A stretch of 20,011 bases of DNA from Oscillospiraceae bacterium (GCA_020024155.1 JAHHUE010000027.1:1-20011), one strand, 5' to 3'; counted from the first letter of the stretch, positions 1-6,721 are shown. Numbers and translations are program-made. Notes: generated by a model from the sequence alone, not told the origin.

Positions 1-1
1 A

Positions 2-1150
2 AAAAATGTTTCTCCATATAAAGCAGCAGTTATAGCTGTGGTTATTTCAATTATTGCATCAGTAACTGTTTCTATTGTTTCTGATGTAGGCAAGTCTATA
101 ATATCAAAAGAAATGAATTCTATGGGCTTTAATTGTATGTCAGCTATATCGTATAAACTAAACGGAGAAAATGATACGGATACTAAATTTTATGAGGATA
201 TATCTAATTTGAAAAATATTGATGATATAACTCCTGTTTTATATGATAATGGAATAGTAAAATTTCCTAATGAAGTAAGAATAAATGCTATGTTATGGGG
301 GATAAATCAAGATGCCATAAATATAATAGACCTTGATATAATCAATGGAAGAATGTTTAGTAAATCAGAAATTGATAGCAATTCTTTTGTATGCTTAATT
401 GATGAAAACATAGCCAAAACAATATATCATCGTTCAAATATATGTGGCAAACAAATAAATGTTTCAATAGGAAATAAAGACGTTACTTTTACTATCATAG
501 GAACTATAAAAAAAGGAAGCAACCTTTTGGATACACTTACAAAAGATGTAATGCCTAATTTTATATATATTCCTTATACTACTATGAAAAATTTATCATC
601 AAAACCTAATTTTGACCAAGTTGTGTTCACTAAAAATAGTAATGAATTTACTTCAAAAAATATAAATGACAGTTTACTGAAAACAGATGATATCTATAAA
701 TATCGAGTAATACGATTTGCAGATTTATCTCAGCAGAAAGAGCAAATAAGCAAAATTGCAAATACTGCATTTATGGCATTATATATAGTTTCTTGTGTTG
801 CTGTTTTAGTTTGCAGTATTGCTGTTGCATCTAATGTAAATACAGCGGTTGTTACAAGAAAGAAAGATATAGGCATAAAAATGAGTATGGGTGCTAGCAG
901 GTTCAATATAACAGCGGAATTTCTTTTTTCTGCAATTATTTCTTGTGTTATTGGTATTATCATCGCTTTATTTATTATGTTTTTAATAGTTAATGTGGTA
1001 CAGTTATATATTGGATTTAATATAATAAGTGATTATTCCTTGATACTTCTTAGTATTTTTGCTACAATTATTCTTACAACAATATTTAGCTTAATACCAA
1101 GCTATAAAGCTGCAACTATGACACCGATAAAAGCATTAAATAGGGAATAG
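2..1150 (+). CDS. MacB/FtsX-type ABC transporter permease, 5' end outside the window
   Basis: This is the membrane subunit of an ABC transporter of the MacB/FtsX class. These permeases work with a separate ATPase and usually export or extract substrates at the membrane, or transmit signals across it. The reading frame is open to the left edge: codons before the GTG at 38 are all sense and supply the first part of a hydrophobic helix (about nt 23-90), so the true start lies upstream. A long extracytoplasmic domain follows (about nt 90-760). Three more hydrophobic segments follow (about nt 760-840, 915-1010 and 1035-1110), with the family's cytoplasmic signature between the first two: RKKDIGIKMSMGASR at about nt 860-905. 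The usual end motif (AATMTPIKAL) is present. The next gene starts 2 nt after the stop. The partner ATPase is presumably upstream; the substrate cannot be told. Confidence 0.85.
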   Translation, partial: KNVSPYKAAVIAVVISIIASVTVSIVSDVGKSIISKEMNSMGFNCMSAISYKLNGENDTDTKFYEDISNLKNIDDITPVLYDNGIVKFPNEVRINAMLWGINQDAINIIDLDIINGRMFSKSEIDSNSFVCLIDENIAKTIYHRSNICGKQINVSIGNKDVTFTIIGTIKKGSNLLDTLTKDVMPNFIYIPYTTMKNLSSKPNFDQVVFTKNSNEFTSKNINDSLLKTDDIYKYRVIRFADLSQQKEQISKIANTAFMALYIVSCVAVLVCSIAVASNVNTAVVTRKKDIGIKMSMGASRFNITAEFLFSAIISCVIGIIIALFIMFLIVNVVQLYIGFNIISDYSLILLSIFATIILTTIFSLIPSYKAATMTPIKALNRE

Positions 1151-1152
1151 AT

Positions 1153-1842
1153 ATGAATAAACATTATTGTATTGTAAATTTTGAGAATAGCAAAATATTA
1201 TCAATATTAGAAAACTATGGATATAATTGCATTCCTACAATAAAATCTGATAATATCAGTCAGCCAATATCAAATCACGCAGATGTATTATATTTAAAAA
1301 CTGATAATAATGAGATTTATGTTTCGAGTTGTCAAAGCAACAACTATAAATTGTTACACGAAAATAAATATAAAATAAATCCAATTTCACTCAATATCGG
1401 TTATAAATATGAAAGTAAGCTTAATATAGTTATAACAGAAAATAAAATTATATGTAATACCAAAACTTGTATGGACATCAGTAAAATTAAAAAAAATAGG
1501 GAAATTGTTTTAGTAAATCAAGGCTACACAAAATGTTCAACAATAGTAGTAAATAATAATTGTTTTATAACTGAAGATATTGGTATATATAATAAATTAA
1601 ATGCGATTGGTGCAAAATGTTTATTGATAGAAAAAGGATATGTAAAATTAGATGGATATGATTATGGATTTATAGGTGGAGCATCTACAATATTAAATAG
1701 TGAAACATTATTATTTTTTGGCGATATAACACAACATCCACAATATAATAATATTATAACTTTTTGTAAGTATAACAATATAGAAGTAGATTATATAAAA
1801 GATATGCCGTTAACAGATATAGGTGGAATTGTAGAAATTTAA
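1153..1842 (+). CDS. DUF6873-family protein (predicted guanidino-modifying-enzyme fold), function unknown
   Basis: A 229-residue soluble protein with no signal peptide or membrane helix. I recognise the DUF6873 signatures: HAD at 42-44, GYTKCS at 124-129, ITED at 139-142, YGFIGGAS at 171-178, FFGDITQHPQY at 188-198 and PLTDIGGI at 219-226. As I recall, the family is assigned a GME (pentein-like) fold, the fold of arginine deiminases and amidinotransferases. Known pentein enzymes carry a nucleophilic Cys near the C-terminus. Here the last 20 residues contain none, although C128 sits in a conserved motif, so enzymatic activity is uncertain. The start ATG lies 2 nt after the permease stop and its ribosome site (AGGGA) is inside the permease gene, so the two are co-transcribed. 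What it does with an ABC permease is not known. The family call is from memory of motifs. Confidence 0.7.
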   Translation: MNKHYCIVNFENSKILSILENYGYNCIPTIKSDNISQPISNHADVLYLKTDNNEIYVSSCQSNNYKLLHENKYKINPISLNIGYKYESKLNIVITENKIICNTKTCMDISKIKKNREIVLVNQGYTKCSTIVVNNNCFITEDIGIYNKLNAIGAKCLLIEKGYVKLDGYDYGFIGGASTILNSETLLFFGDITQHPQYNNIITFCKYNNIEVDYIKDMPLTDIGGIVEI

Positions 1843-1860
1843 TAATTATTGTATAAAAAA

Positions 1861-1891
1861 AGCACACTTGAAATGTATAGGAGAGTGTGCT
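1861..1891 (+). terminator. Inverted repeat after the DUF6873 gene, possible terminator
   Basis: A perfect 8-bp inverted repeat, AGCACACT (1861-1868) and AGTGTGCT (1884-1891), with a 15-nt loop, followed by ATAATTTTT. Position and U-run fit an intrinsic terminator of the permease operon, but the stem is short and the loop large. The same bases carry the -35 and extended -10 of the recombinase promoter, so it could instead be an operator. Confidence 0.45.
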
Positions 1892-1896
1892 ATAAT
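1868..1896 (+). promoter_or_regulatory. Extended -10 sigma-A promoter of the tyrosine recombinase
   Basis: TTGAAA (1868-1873), a 17-nt spacer, and TATAAT (1891-1896) preceded by TG at 1888-1889, making an extended -10. Transcription would start near 1903, about 58 nt before the recombinase ATG. Both hexamers overlap the arms of the inverted repeat at 1861-1891. Confidence 0.75.
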
Positions 1897-1908
1897 TTTT
1901 ACATAGTT

Positions 1909-1936
1909 ATTTCGCTAAATAAAAATTTAGCGAAAT
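1909..1936. repeat. Perfect 28-bp palindrome in the recombinase leader
   Basis: ATTTCGCTAAAT (1909-1920) and ATTTAGCGAAAT (1925-1936) are exact reverse complements around AAAA. Read as 11+6+11 it has the length and layout of a dif site, but the bases do not match the standard Firmicute dif consensus as I remember it. It lies just downstream of the predicted transcription start and 4 nt before the AGGAG ribosome site at 1941-1945. No U-run follows it, so it is unlikely to be a terminator. Confidence 0.8.
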
Positions 1937-1960
1937 TGAGAGGAGTTAAAACTAAGAATT

Positions 1961-2959
1961 ATGCCTAATACTACTGTAAAAATTTATTCTGATTTTTCTG
2001 ATGCTCCAAGCATTTTAAAAGAATTTTTATATTATTCTCAAACCATTCGTGGTTTGTCACCAAAAACTGTTGAAAGCTTTTATATAGATTTAAAACTCTT
2101 TTTTAAATTTATGATTCAAAAACGCTCATCTTGTATTAATAAAACTATAAATGATATTAAAATCTCTGACATTGATTTAGATTTTATAACTACTATAACT
2201 CAATCAGATATTTTAGAATTTTTATATTTTGTTACAAATCAGCGAAATAACTCTCCATCAGCCAGAGCTAGAAAAATTAGCAGTTTAAGAGGTTTTTTTA
2301 AATATCTTACTAAAAAAACAAATCAGTTGGAATTTAACCCAACTGATAATATAGAAATGCCTGCTATAAAAAAACGATTACCTAAATATCTAAATTTGGA
2401 ACAAAGCATTGAATTGTTAAATAATATTCAAACTTCTTTTACTGAACGAGATTATTGCATAATTTTACTATTTTTAAATTGTGGAATGCGTTTATCTGAG
2501 CTTGTGGGTATAAACATTACAGATATAAATAAAGATACTCTTAGAATTATTGGTAAAGGAAATAAAGAAAGAATAATATATCTTAATGATGCTTGCATTG
2601 ATGCTATAAATAAATACTTAGAAGTTAGAAATACCATTGTTTCCCCTATTTCTGAACCTGCCCTATTTATTTCAAAAAAAACTAAAAGACGCATGTCAAA
2701 TAGACGTGTGGAACAAGTTGTAGATGAGTGCTTGAAATTATCAGGTTTAAGTAATCTTGGATTTTCAACTCATAAATTAAGACATACAGCTGCCACTTTA
2801 TTATATCGTTCTGGCAATGCAGATATGCTTGCTTTAAAAGAAATTCTTGGTCATGAACATGTTTCTACAACTGAAATTTATACTCATATTTCAGATGAAG
2901 AGCTTAAAAAAGCAGCAAAATCTTCCCCTCTTGCATCTTTCAAGAAGTCTAACAAATAG
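1961..2959 (+). CDS. Tyrosine recombinase, XerC/XerD type
   Basis: A 332-residue site-specific recombinase that cuts and rejoins DNA through a 3'-phosphotyrosine. All catalytic residues are visible: R177 (in NCGMRLSELVG), K199 (GKGNKER), H271 and R274 (HKLRH), H298 (LGHEH) and Y307. The N-terminal SAM-like core-binding domain covers about 15-120. It is longer than classical XerC/D (about 300) because of an insert at about 53-80, a form I associate with clostridial chromosomal recombinases rather than phage integrases. No phage genes, tRNA or att sites are nearby, so a housekeeping role such as chromosome dimer resolution is more likely than mobility. The ATG at 1961 is the first possible start. 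Its Shine-Dalgarno AGGAG is 15 nt upstream, unusually far. It is transcribed alone, from its own promoter to the terminator at 2980-3023. XerC versus XerD cannot be decided. Confidence 0.9.
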   Translation: MPNTTVKIYSDFSDAPSILKEFLYYSQTIRGLSPKTVESFYIDLKLFFKFMIQKRSSCINKTINDIKISDIDLDFITTITQSDILEFLYFVTNQRNNSPSARARKISSLRGFFKYLTKKTNQLEFNPTDNIEMPAIKKRLPKYLNLEQSIELLNNIQTSFTERDYCIILLFLNCGMRLSELVGINITDINKDTLRIIGKGNKERIIYLNDACIDAINKYLEVRNTIVSPISEPALFISKKTKRRMSNRRVEQVVDECLKLSGLSNLGFSTHKLRHTAATLLYRSGNADMLALKEILGHEHVSTTEIYTHISDEELKKAAKSSPLASFKKSNK

Positions 2960-2979
2960 TTTTATAAAATTTTCAATAT

Positions 2980-3023
2980 AAAAATAAGGACAGCAAGGCA
3001 TAAAGTCTACTGTCCTTATTTTT
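2980..3023. terminator. Bidirectional intrinsic terminator between the recombinase and the yajC-side operon
   Basis: A perfect 14-bp stem, AAAAATAAGGACAG (2980-2993) and CTGTCCTTATTTTT (3010-3023), with a 16-nt loop. A-runs and T-runs flank it on both sides, so it can stop transcription from either direction. It sits exactly between two convergent genes, and the last base of the minus-strand stop codon is in the stem. Confidence 0.93.
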
Positions 3024-3526
3024 TATAACTTTAATATTGATTTTATTATAAAATCCAGCACTATAATTATATTTACTCCTATAAAGTATGTTATAAAGTA
3101 TTTAAAATCTTTTTTTATATTGTATCTATTGTTTAAAATTTGAGAAATAATAACTATTATGTATAGAATTAGTAACATCACTATTGATGTGTCTTTTATA
3201 GCAGATAATATAAGCTCAAAAATAACTTTATTATTATAGTTTAATAAACAATTACAATAATATGCAGAATTTTGTATACCAAGAACAAGAGGTAAAAAAC
3301 TTATTGTACAACTTAAAACACCAGAATATTTTAGTGTTATTGCTATTACAAAATAAAGTAATGTATTTATAGCATTATTATATTTTAAAAATATATCTGT
3401 TTTATCTATACTAAATATAAAAATAGAACCTACTGATATGCCAATAATATACAAAAAAATTAAAATTGTTAGTATATGTTTATCTGCATATACTCTTTTT
3501 TTATTATTTATATTTTTACTTACCAT
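3023..3526 (-). CDS. Small integral membrane protein, unknown, weak SpoIIM-like resemblance
   Basis: I do not firmly recognise this 167-residue protein. It has about five hydrophobic segments (roughly 17-40, 52-66, 68-95, 104-130 and 142-165), a basic N-terminus and little soluble sequence. The first helix (IIGISVGSIF, 28-37) resembles the start of SpoIIM, the sporulation engulfment membrane protein. In Bacillus subtilis spoIIM lies close to xerD, and this gene ends next to a Xer recombinase. However, it is shorter than SpoIIM and the later helices match poorly, so this is only a suggestion. It starts 15 nt after the TIGR04086 gene, with ribosome site AAAGGAAA about 10 nt before the ATG. It is the last gene of the queA operon and ends at the shared terminator. 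Confidence 0.6.
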   Translation of the reverse strand: MVSKNINNKKRVYADKHILTILIFLYIIGISVGSIFIFSIDKTDIFLKYNNAINTLLYFVIAITLKYSGVLSCTISFLPLVLGIQNSAYYCNCLLNYNNKVIFELILSAIKDTSIVMLLILYIIVIISQILNNRYNIKKDFKYFITYFIGVNIIIVLDFIIKSILKL

Positions 3527-3541
3527 TGTTATTATTTCCTT

Positions 3542-3937
3542 TTAGTTTAAGTTTACACCTATTATTCCAGCTAATGCACCAGAAAGTATTGTTGCAATTA
3601 TCTTGGTTAATAGATTTTCTGTGATTTGAAAATTTCCCATATAAACAGATGTTATTATAACTATTATACATATAACTGCACCTGCCAAAACACCAAGTAT
3701 AAGTCCATTTTCTTTAACTATTTTAGAAATTATAAATCCATCTATAAATGCAGAAAGGCATAATATAATTGTAGTAACAGGATATAAAGTATCATAAGTA
3801 AAATTTATATGATATATAACAAACGCTGTTATACACATAAATAAAGTTAATGTGCTAAAACACAATAATATAAATAATATTATTTTAAATAAGTTTTTAA
3901 ATGTGTCTCGATTTGCAGATAAAAAATTATACAACAA
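3542..3937 (-). CDS. TIGR04086-family membrane protein, TTG start
   Basis: A 131-residue protein with four hydrophobic helices (about 17-42, 51-72, 77-99 and 109-129) and the family's Gly-rich turn (KENGLILGVLAGA, 75-87). The function of the family is unknown; in Clostridia it lies beside yajC, as here. There is no ATG before residue 34. The AGGAGG at 3949-3944 fixes the start at one of two consecutive TTG codons, 3937 (6 nt away) or 3934 (9 nt away). That Shine-Dalgarno is in the descending arm of a 16-bp hairpin, and the first TTG is in the hairpin's U-run. Both transcription into the gene and initiation at it are therefore probably restricted. Confidence 0.8.
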   Translation of the reverse strand: MLYNFLSANRDTFKNLFKIILFILLCFSTLTLFMCITAFVIYHINFTYDTLYPVTTIILCLSAFIDGFIISKIVKENGLILGVLAGAVICIIVIITSVYMGNFQITENLLTKIIATILSGALAGIIGVNLN

Positions 3938-3983
3938 AAAACACCTCCTACTGAATATACTACATTGTATTCAGTAAAAGGTG
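3936..3983 (-). terminator. Terminator-like hairpin between yajC and the TIGR04086 gene that contains the next gene's Shine-Dalgarno
   Basis: In the minus-strand transcript CACCTTTTACTGAATA (3983-3968) pairs along its whole length with TATTCAGTAGGAGGTG (3957-3942). That gives 16 pairs, two of them G-U, with a 10-nt loop. Six U follow at once (3941-3936). The structure is a complete intrinsic terminator, but its right arm is the AGGAGG of the downstream gene and its U-run runs into the TTG start codon. Confidence 0.8.
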
Positions 3984-4000
3984 ATTTTATTCTTTAATAA

Positions 4001-4318
4001 TTATTCAACATTAAGTTTTGTAACTTCTGAGATAGCCCATCTTTTGAAACGAATTTTTGAACGGTCTGTACCTGTTTCAATTACGATTGTATCTTCTTTC
4101 ATGCTTACAACAAGACCAACGATACCACCAAGTGTAACTACTGTATCGCCAATTTCAATGTTGTTTCTCATATCTTGAAGTTGTTTATCCTTCTTTTTCT
4201 GAGGACGAATGAGCAAAAAGTACATTACAGCAAGAACAATGATAAATGGTAATACGCTGGAAACCATCATTGAAGCTGTACTTACTTCTGGTGCTGCTGT
4301 TTCTAACATTAAATACAT
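4001..4318 (-). CDS. yajC: Preprotein translocase subunit YajC
   Basis: YajC is the small single-pass component that associates with SecDF and SecYEG in protein export. The 105 residues show a short N-terminal stretch, one membrane helix at about 20-38, the conserved RPQKKK junction at 38-43, and a cytoplasmic domain with the family's IEIGDTVVTLGGIVG pattern at 54-68. The start at 4318 has AGGAGG 8 nt upstream; the ATG at codon 4 would be too far away. It follows tgt by 62 nt, the usual queA-tgt-yajC order, but secD and secF are not downstream here. A likely promoter of its own lies in the tgt-yajC gap, so it may be made both with and without queA-tgt. Confidence 0.95.
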   Translation of the reverse strand: MYLMLETAAPEVSTASMMVSSVLPFIIVLAVMYFLLIRPQKKKDKQLQDMRNNIEIGDTVVTLGGIVGLVVSMKEDTIVIETGTDRSKIRFKRWAISEVTKLNVE

Positions 4319-4348
4319 ATATATTACCTCCTATATAGACTAAATAAA

Positions 4349-4377
4349 AATATAACATATTTTTAATAAATTTGCAA
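4349..4377 (-). promoter_or_regulatory. Probable yajC promoter
   Basis: On the minus strand, TTGCAA (4377-4372), a 17-nt spacer, then TATATT (4354-4349) with TG at 4357-4356, an extended -10. The start site would be near 4342, ahead of the AGGAGG at 4332-4327. The region is very AT-rich, so a chance match is possible. The -10 also lies in a short AT-only hairpin (4345-4365). Confidence 0.5.
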
Positions 4378-4380
4378 TAA

Positions 4381-5511
4381 TTAAATTCTTGTATCTAGCA
4401 AATCTACATATTTTCTGTAAAAATCTTCAAATGTATCATTATCCAAAGATTCTCTTATCTTTTCCATAAGGTTATTATAGAAATAGAGATTATGCATTAC
4501 TGCAAGTCTCATTGCAAGCATTTCTTCAGCTTTAAATAAATGACGAATATAAGCTTTTGAGAAATTGCGACATACTGGACAATCACATTCTGGGTCAATA
4601 GGGTCAGTATCAAGTTGATATTTTGCATTTTTTATATTGATGATACCATTCCAAGTGTTTATATGACCATGTCTTGCATTTCTACTTGGCATAACGCAGT
4701 CAAATATATCAACGCCTCTTCTTACTGCTTCAAGAATATTACCCGGAGTACCAACACCCATAAGATACCTTATTTTATCTTTTGGCATATATTCTTCAAC
4801 AACAGATATAACATGATACATTTCTTCTTTAGGTTCACCCACTGCCAGACCACCTATTGCATAACCATCCAAATCAAGTTCTCTTATTTCTTTCATATGG
4901 TTAATACGCAAATCATCAAAACAACAACCTTGATTTATACCAAACAATAATTGATTTTTGTTTATTGTTGTTTCAAGACTATTAAGACGATTCATTTCTG
5001 CTTTACATCTTTTAAGCCATCTAGTAGTTCTTGCACAAGAATCTTTTGAGTATGAATATTGTGCTGGGTTTTCTACACATTCATCGAATGCCATTGCAAT
5101 TGTAGATGCAAGATTTGATTGTATCTGCATACTTTCTTCAGGTCCCATAAATATTTTTCTGCCATCAATATGGGATGAAAAATATACACCTTCTTCTTTT
5201 ATTTTGCGAAGTTTAGCAAGTGAAAAAACCTGAAATCCACCACTATCTGTAAGAATTGGTTTTTTCCACTGGGTAAACTGATGCAAACCACCCAACTGAT
5301 TAACAATTTTATCAGTTGGTCTTAAATGAAGATGATAAGTATTACAAAGCATAACTTGACATCTAATATCTTCAAGGTCTTTTGTTGAAAGACCACCTTT
5401 TATTGCCGCTGTTGTAGCAACATTCATAAAAGCAGGTGTTTGAACTGTTCCATGAACAGTAGTAAATTCACCTCTTCTTGCTTTATTTACATTTTTAATA
5501 AGTTTATACAT
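4381..5511 (-). CDS. tgt: tRNA-guanine transglycosylase
   Basis: Tgt replaces guanine-34 in the anticodon of tRNAs for Asp, Asn, His and Tyr with the queuosine precursor preQ1. The 376 residues are the usual full length. Visible active-site features are D89 in LTDSGGFQVFSL, the substrate loop GLAVGEP at 221-227, and the nucleophile D271 in DCVMPSRNARHGH. The zinc site is C309, C311, C314 and H340. The start ATG follows the queA stop by 9 nt, so the two consecutive enzymes of the pathway are translated from one message. No preQ1 synthesis or transport gene is in the window, so the base is either made from genes elsewhere or salvaged. Nothing is missing or truncated. Confidence 0.97.
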   Translation of the reverse strand: MYKLIKNVNKARRGEFTTVHGTVQTPAFMNVATTAAIKGGLSTKDLEDIRCQVMLCNTYHLHLRPTDKIVNQLGGLHQFTQWKKPILTDSGGFQVFSLAKLRKIKEEGVYFSSHIDGRKIFMGPEESMQIQSNLASTIAMAFDECVENPAQYSYSKDSCARTTRWLKRCKAEMNRLNSLETTINKNQLLFGINQGCCFDDLRINHMKEIRELDLDGYAIGGLAVGEPKEEMYHVISVVEEYMPKDKIRYLMGVGTPGNILEAVRRGVDIFDCVMPSRNARHGHINTWNGIINIKNAKYQLDTDPIDPECDCPVCRNFSKAYIRHLFKAEEMLAMRLAVMHNLYFYNNLMEKIRESLDNDTFEDFYRKYVDLLDTRI

Positions 5512-5520
5512 AATTACCTC

Positions 5521-6561
5521 TTACAAAATAATCATTGCATCACCAAAGCTGTAAAAGCGATATTTCTCTTCAACAGCATGTTTATATGCACTCATACAAT
5601 TATCATAACCAGCTAACGCACTTACAAGCATTATAAGAGTGCTTTCTGGCAAGTGGAAGTTAGTTATAAGTCCGTCAATTGCTTTAAATTCATAACCTGG
5701 ATAAATAAATATATTTGTATCCATACTACAAGCTTTTATATCACCATTAAATTTATAACAGGATTCCAATGTTCTTGTACTTGTAGTACCAACAGATATA
5801 ACTCTTCTTCCCTCTTGCTTTGCTCTTTTTATTTCATCAGCTGTATCTTGTGGAATAGTAAACCATTCACTATGCATATCGTGTTCAAGAATATTATCAC
5901 TTTTTACTGGTCTGAAAGTACCAAGTCCAACATGAAGTGTTATATATTTAATTATTACACCTTTATCTATAAGTTTCTTCATCAATTCCTGTGTAAAATG
6001 TAAACCTGCTGTTGGAGCCGCTGCTGAACCAAGAATCTTTGCATATTCTGTTTGATACAATGAACCATCTTCAAGTTCTTTTGTAATATAGTGTGGTAAA
6101 GGAAGCTTGCCAACAATATCCAAAGCTTCAAACAAAGTCTGTGTGTTATAAGTAAATTTTATTATTTTATTACCATTATCTAGTGTCTTTACAATTTCAG
6201 CTATAAGAATATCATTTGCAAAATTTATCTTATCGCCTTCTCTAAGCTTTCTGCCTGGTTTAGCCAAACATTCCCATACATCTTGTTCCTGTTGTCTTAA
6301 CATAAGTATTTCACAAGCTGCACCAGTAACTTTATGTCCGTAAAGTCTTGCTGGAAGAACTTTTGAGTCATTCAAAACAAGAACATCACCTGCTTTTAAA
6401 ATATCAAGAATATCTGTAAAAACATAGTCTTTATAATTTCCACACTTATTCTTATCAACATATAATAATCTACAACTATCTCTAGGAATTGCTGGTGTTT
6501 GAGCAATAAGTTCCTGAGGTAAATCAAAGTGATAAGTAGCTGTACTCATTAAATCTTTCAT
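5521..6561 (-). CDS. queA: S-adenosylmethionine:tRNA ribosyltransferase-isomerase
   Basis: QueA transfers and isomerises the ribosyl part of S-adenosylmethionine onto preQ1 in tRNA, making epoxyqueuosine. The 346 residues show all the family blocks: NDSKVLPARL (64-73), AAPTAGLHFT (181-190), VGLGTFRPV (211-219), GLITNFHLPEST (297-308) and the C-terminal YRFYSFGDAM (334-343). I keep the ATG at 6561 because an AAGGGATGA ribosome site precedes it by about 10 nt, while the in-frame ATG at codon 5 has none. It is the first gene of a five-gene operon with tgt, yajC and two membrane proteins, driven by a consensus promoter about 35 nt upstream. I see no preQ1 riboswitch in the short leader. Confidence 0.97.
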   Translation of the reverse strand: MKDLMSTATYHFDLPQELIAQTPAIPRDSCRLLYVDKNKCGNYKDYVFTDILDILKAGDVLVLNDSKVLPARLYGHKVTGAACEILMLRQQEQDVWECLAKPGRKLREGDKINFANDILIAEIVKTLDNGNKIIKFTYNTQTLFEALDIVGKLPLPHYITKELEDGSLYQTEYAKILGSAAAPTAGLHFTQELMKKLIDKGVIIKYITLHVGLGTFRPVKSDNILEHDMHSEWFTIPQDTADEIKRAKQEGRRVISVGTTSTRTLESCYKFNGDIKACSMDTNIFIYPGYEFKAIDGLITNFHLPESTLIMLVSALAGYDNCMSAYKHAVEEKYRFYSFGDAMIIL

Positions 6562-6595
6562 TATTTATCATCCCTTTTATAGTTATAACTTATAT

Positions 6596-6624
6596 ATTAT
6601 ATTAAATTTATATGTAAATTTCAA
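6596..6624 (-). promoter_or_regulatory. Promoter of the queA-tgt-yajC operon
   Basis: On the minus strand, TTGAAA (6624-6619), exactly 17 nt, then TATAAT (6601-6596). The start site would be near 6589, leaving a leader of about 28 nt before the queA ATG. It diverges from the capA promoter within a 160-nt gap. Confidence 0.8.
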
Positions 6625-6662
6625 GGATAACAAAGTAAAGAATGTTAATAAATGTTGTTTTA

Positions 6663-6691
6663 TTGAATATCTTGAAAGTTTATTGTACAAT
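6663..6691 (+). promoter_or_regulatory. Promoter of the CapA-family gene
   Basis: TTGAAT (6663-6668), 17 nt, then TACAAT (6686-6691). The predicted start is near 6698, followed by the ribosome site GGAGGT at 6708-6713, 8 nt before the ATG. The -10 lies inside a perfect 16-bp palindrome at 6679-6694. Confidence 0.6.
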
Positions 6692-6694
6692 AAA
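6679..6694. repeat. Perfect 16-bp palindrome over the capA -10 box, possible operator
   Basis: TTTATTGTACAATAAA is its own reverse complement and covers the whole -10 hexamer of the capA promoter. A dimeric repressor bound here would block the promoter. The AT-rich setting makes chance palindromes more common. Confidence 0.55.
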
Positions 6695-6721
6695 GTTAAA
6701 ATTAAGTGGAGGTAAAGCTTT

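Noticed and set aside
1961..2959. Integrase of an integrated element
   Set aside because: No tRNA, direct repeats, excisionase, phage or conjugation genes are nearby, and flanking genes are housekeeping; a chromosomal Xer role fits better.
3938..4000. A small peptide gene (for example a six-cysteine SCIFF peptide, which I recall near yajC and TIGR04086 genes in Clostridia)
   Set aside because: The gap is 63 nt, is filled by the terminator-like hairpin, and encodes no Cys-rich frame; no SCIFF maturase follows.
4345..4365. Terminator between tgt and yajC (AT-only 9-bp hairpin)
   Set aside because: The stem is only A-T pairs and overlaps a better-supported extended -10 promoter; it is probably too weak to stop transcription.
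4615..6003. Several open frames on the plus strand opposite tgt and queA
   Set aside because: They are antisense shadows of clearly conserved genes, have no ribosome sites, and their proteins are low-complexity with scattered Cys, Phe and Ile.
6562..6595. preQ1 riboswitch upstream of queA
   Set aside because: The leader is under 35 nt after the promoter and shows no H-type pseudoknot pattern or C-rich loop.
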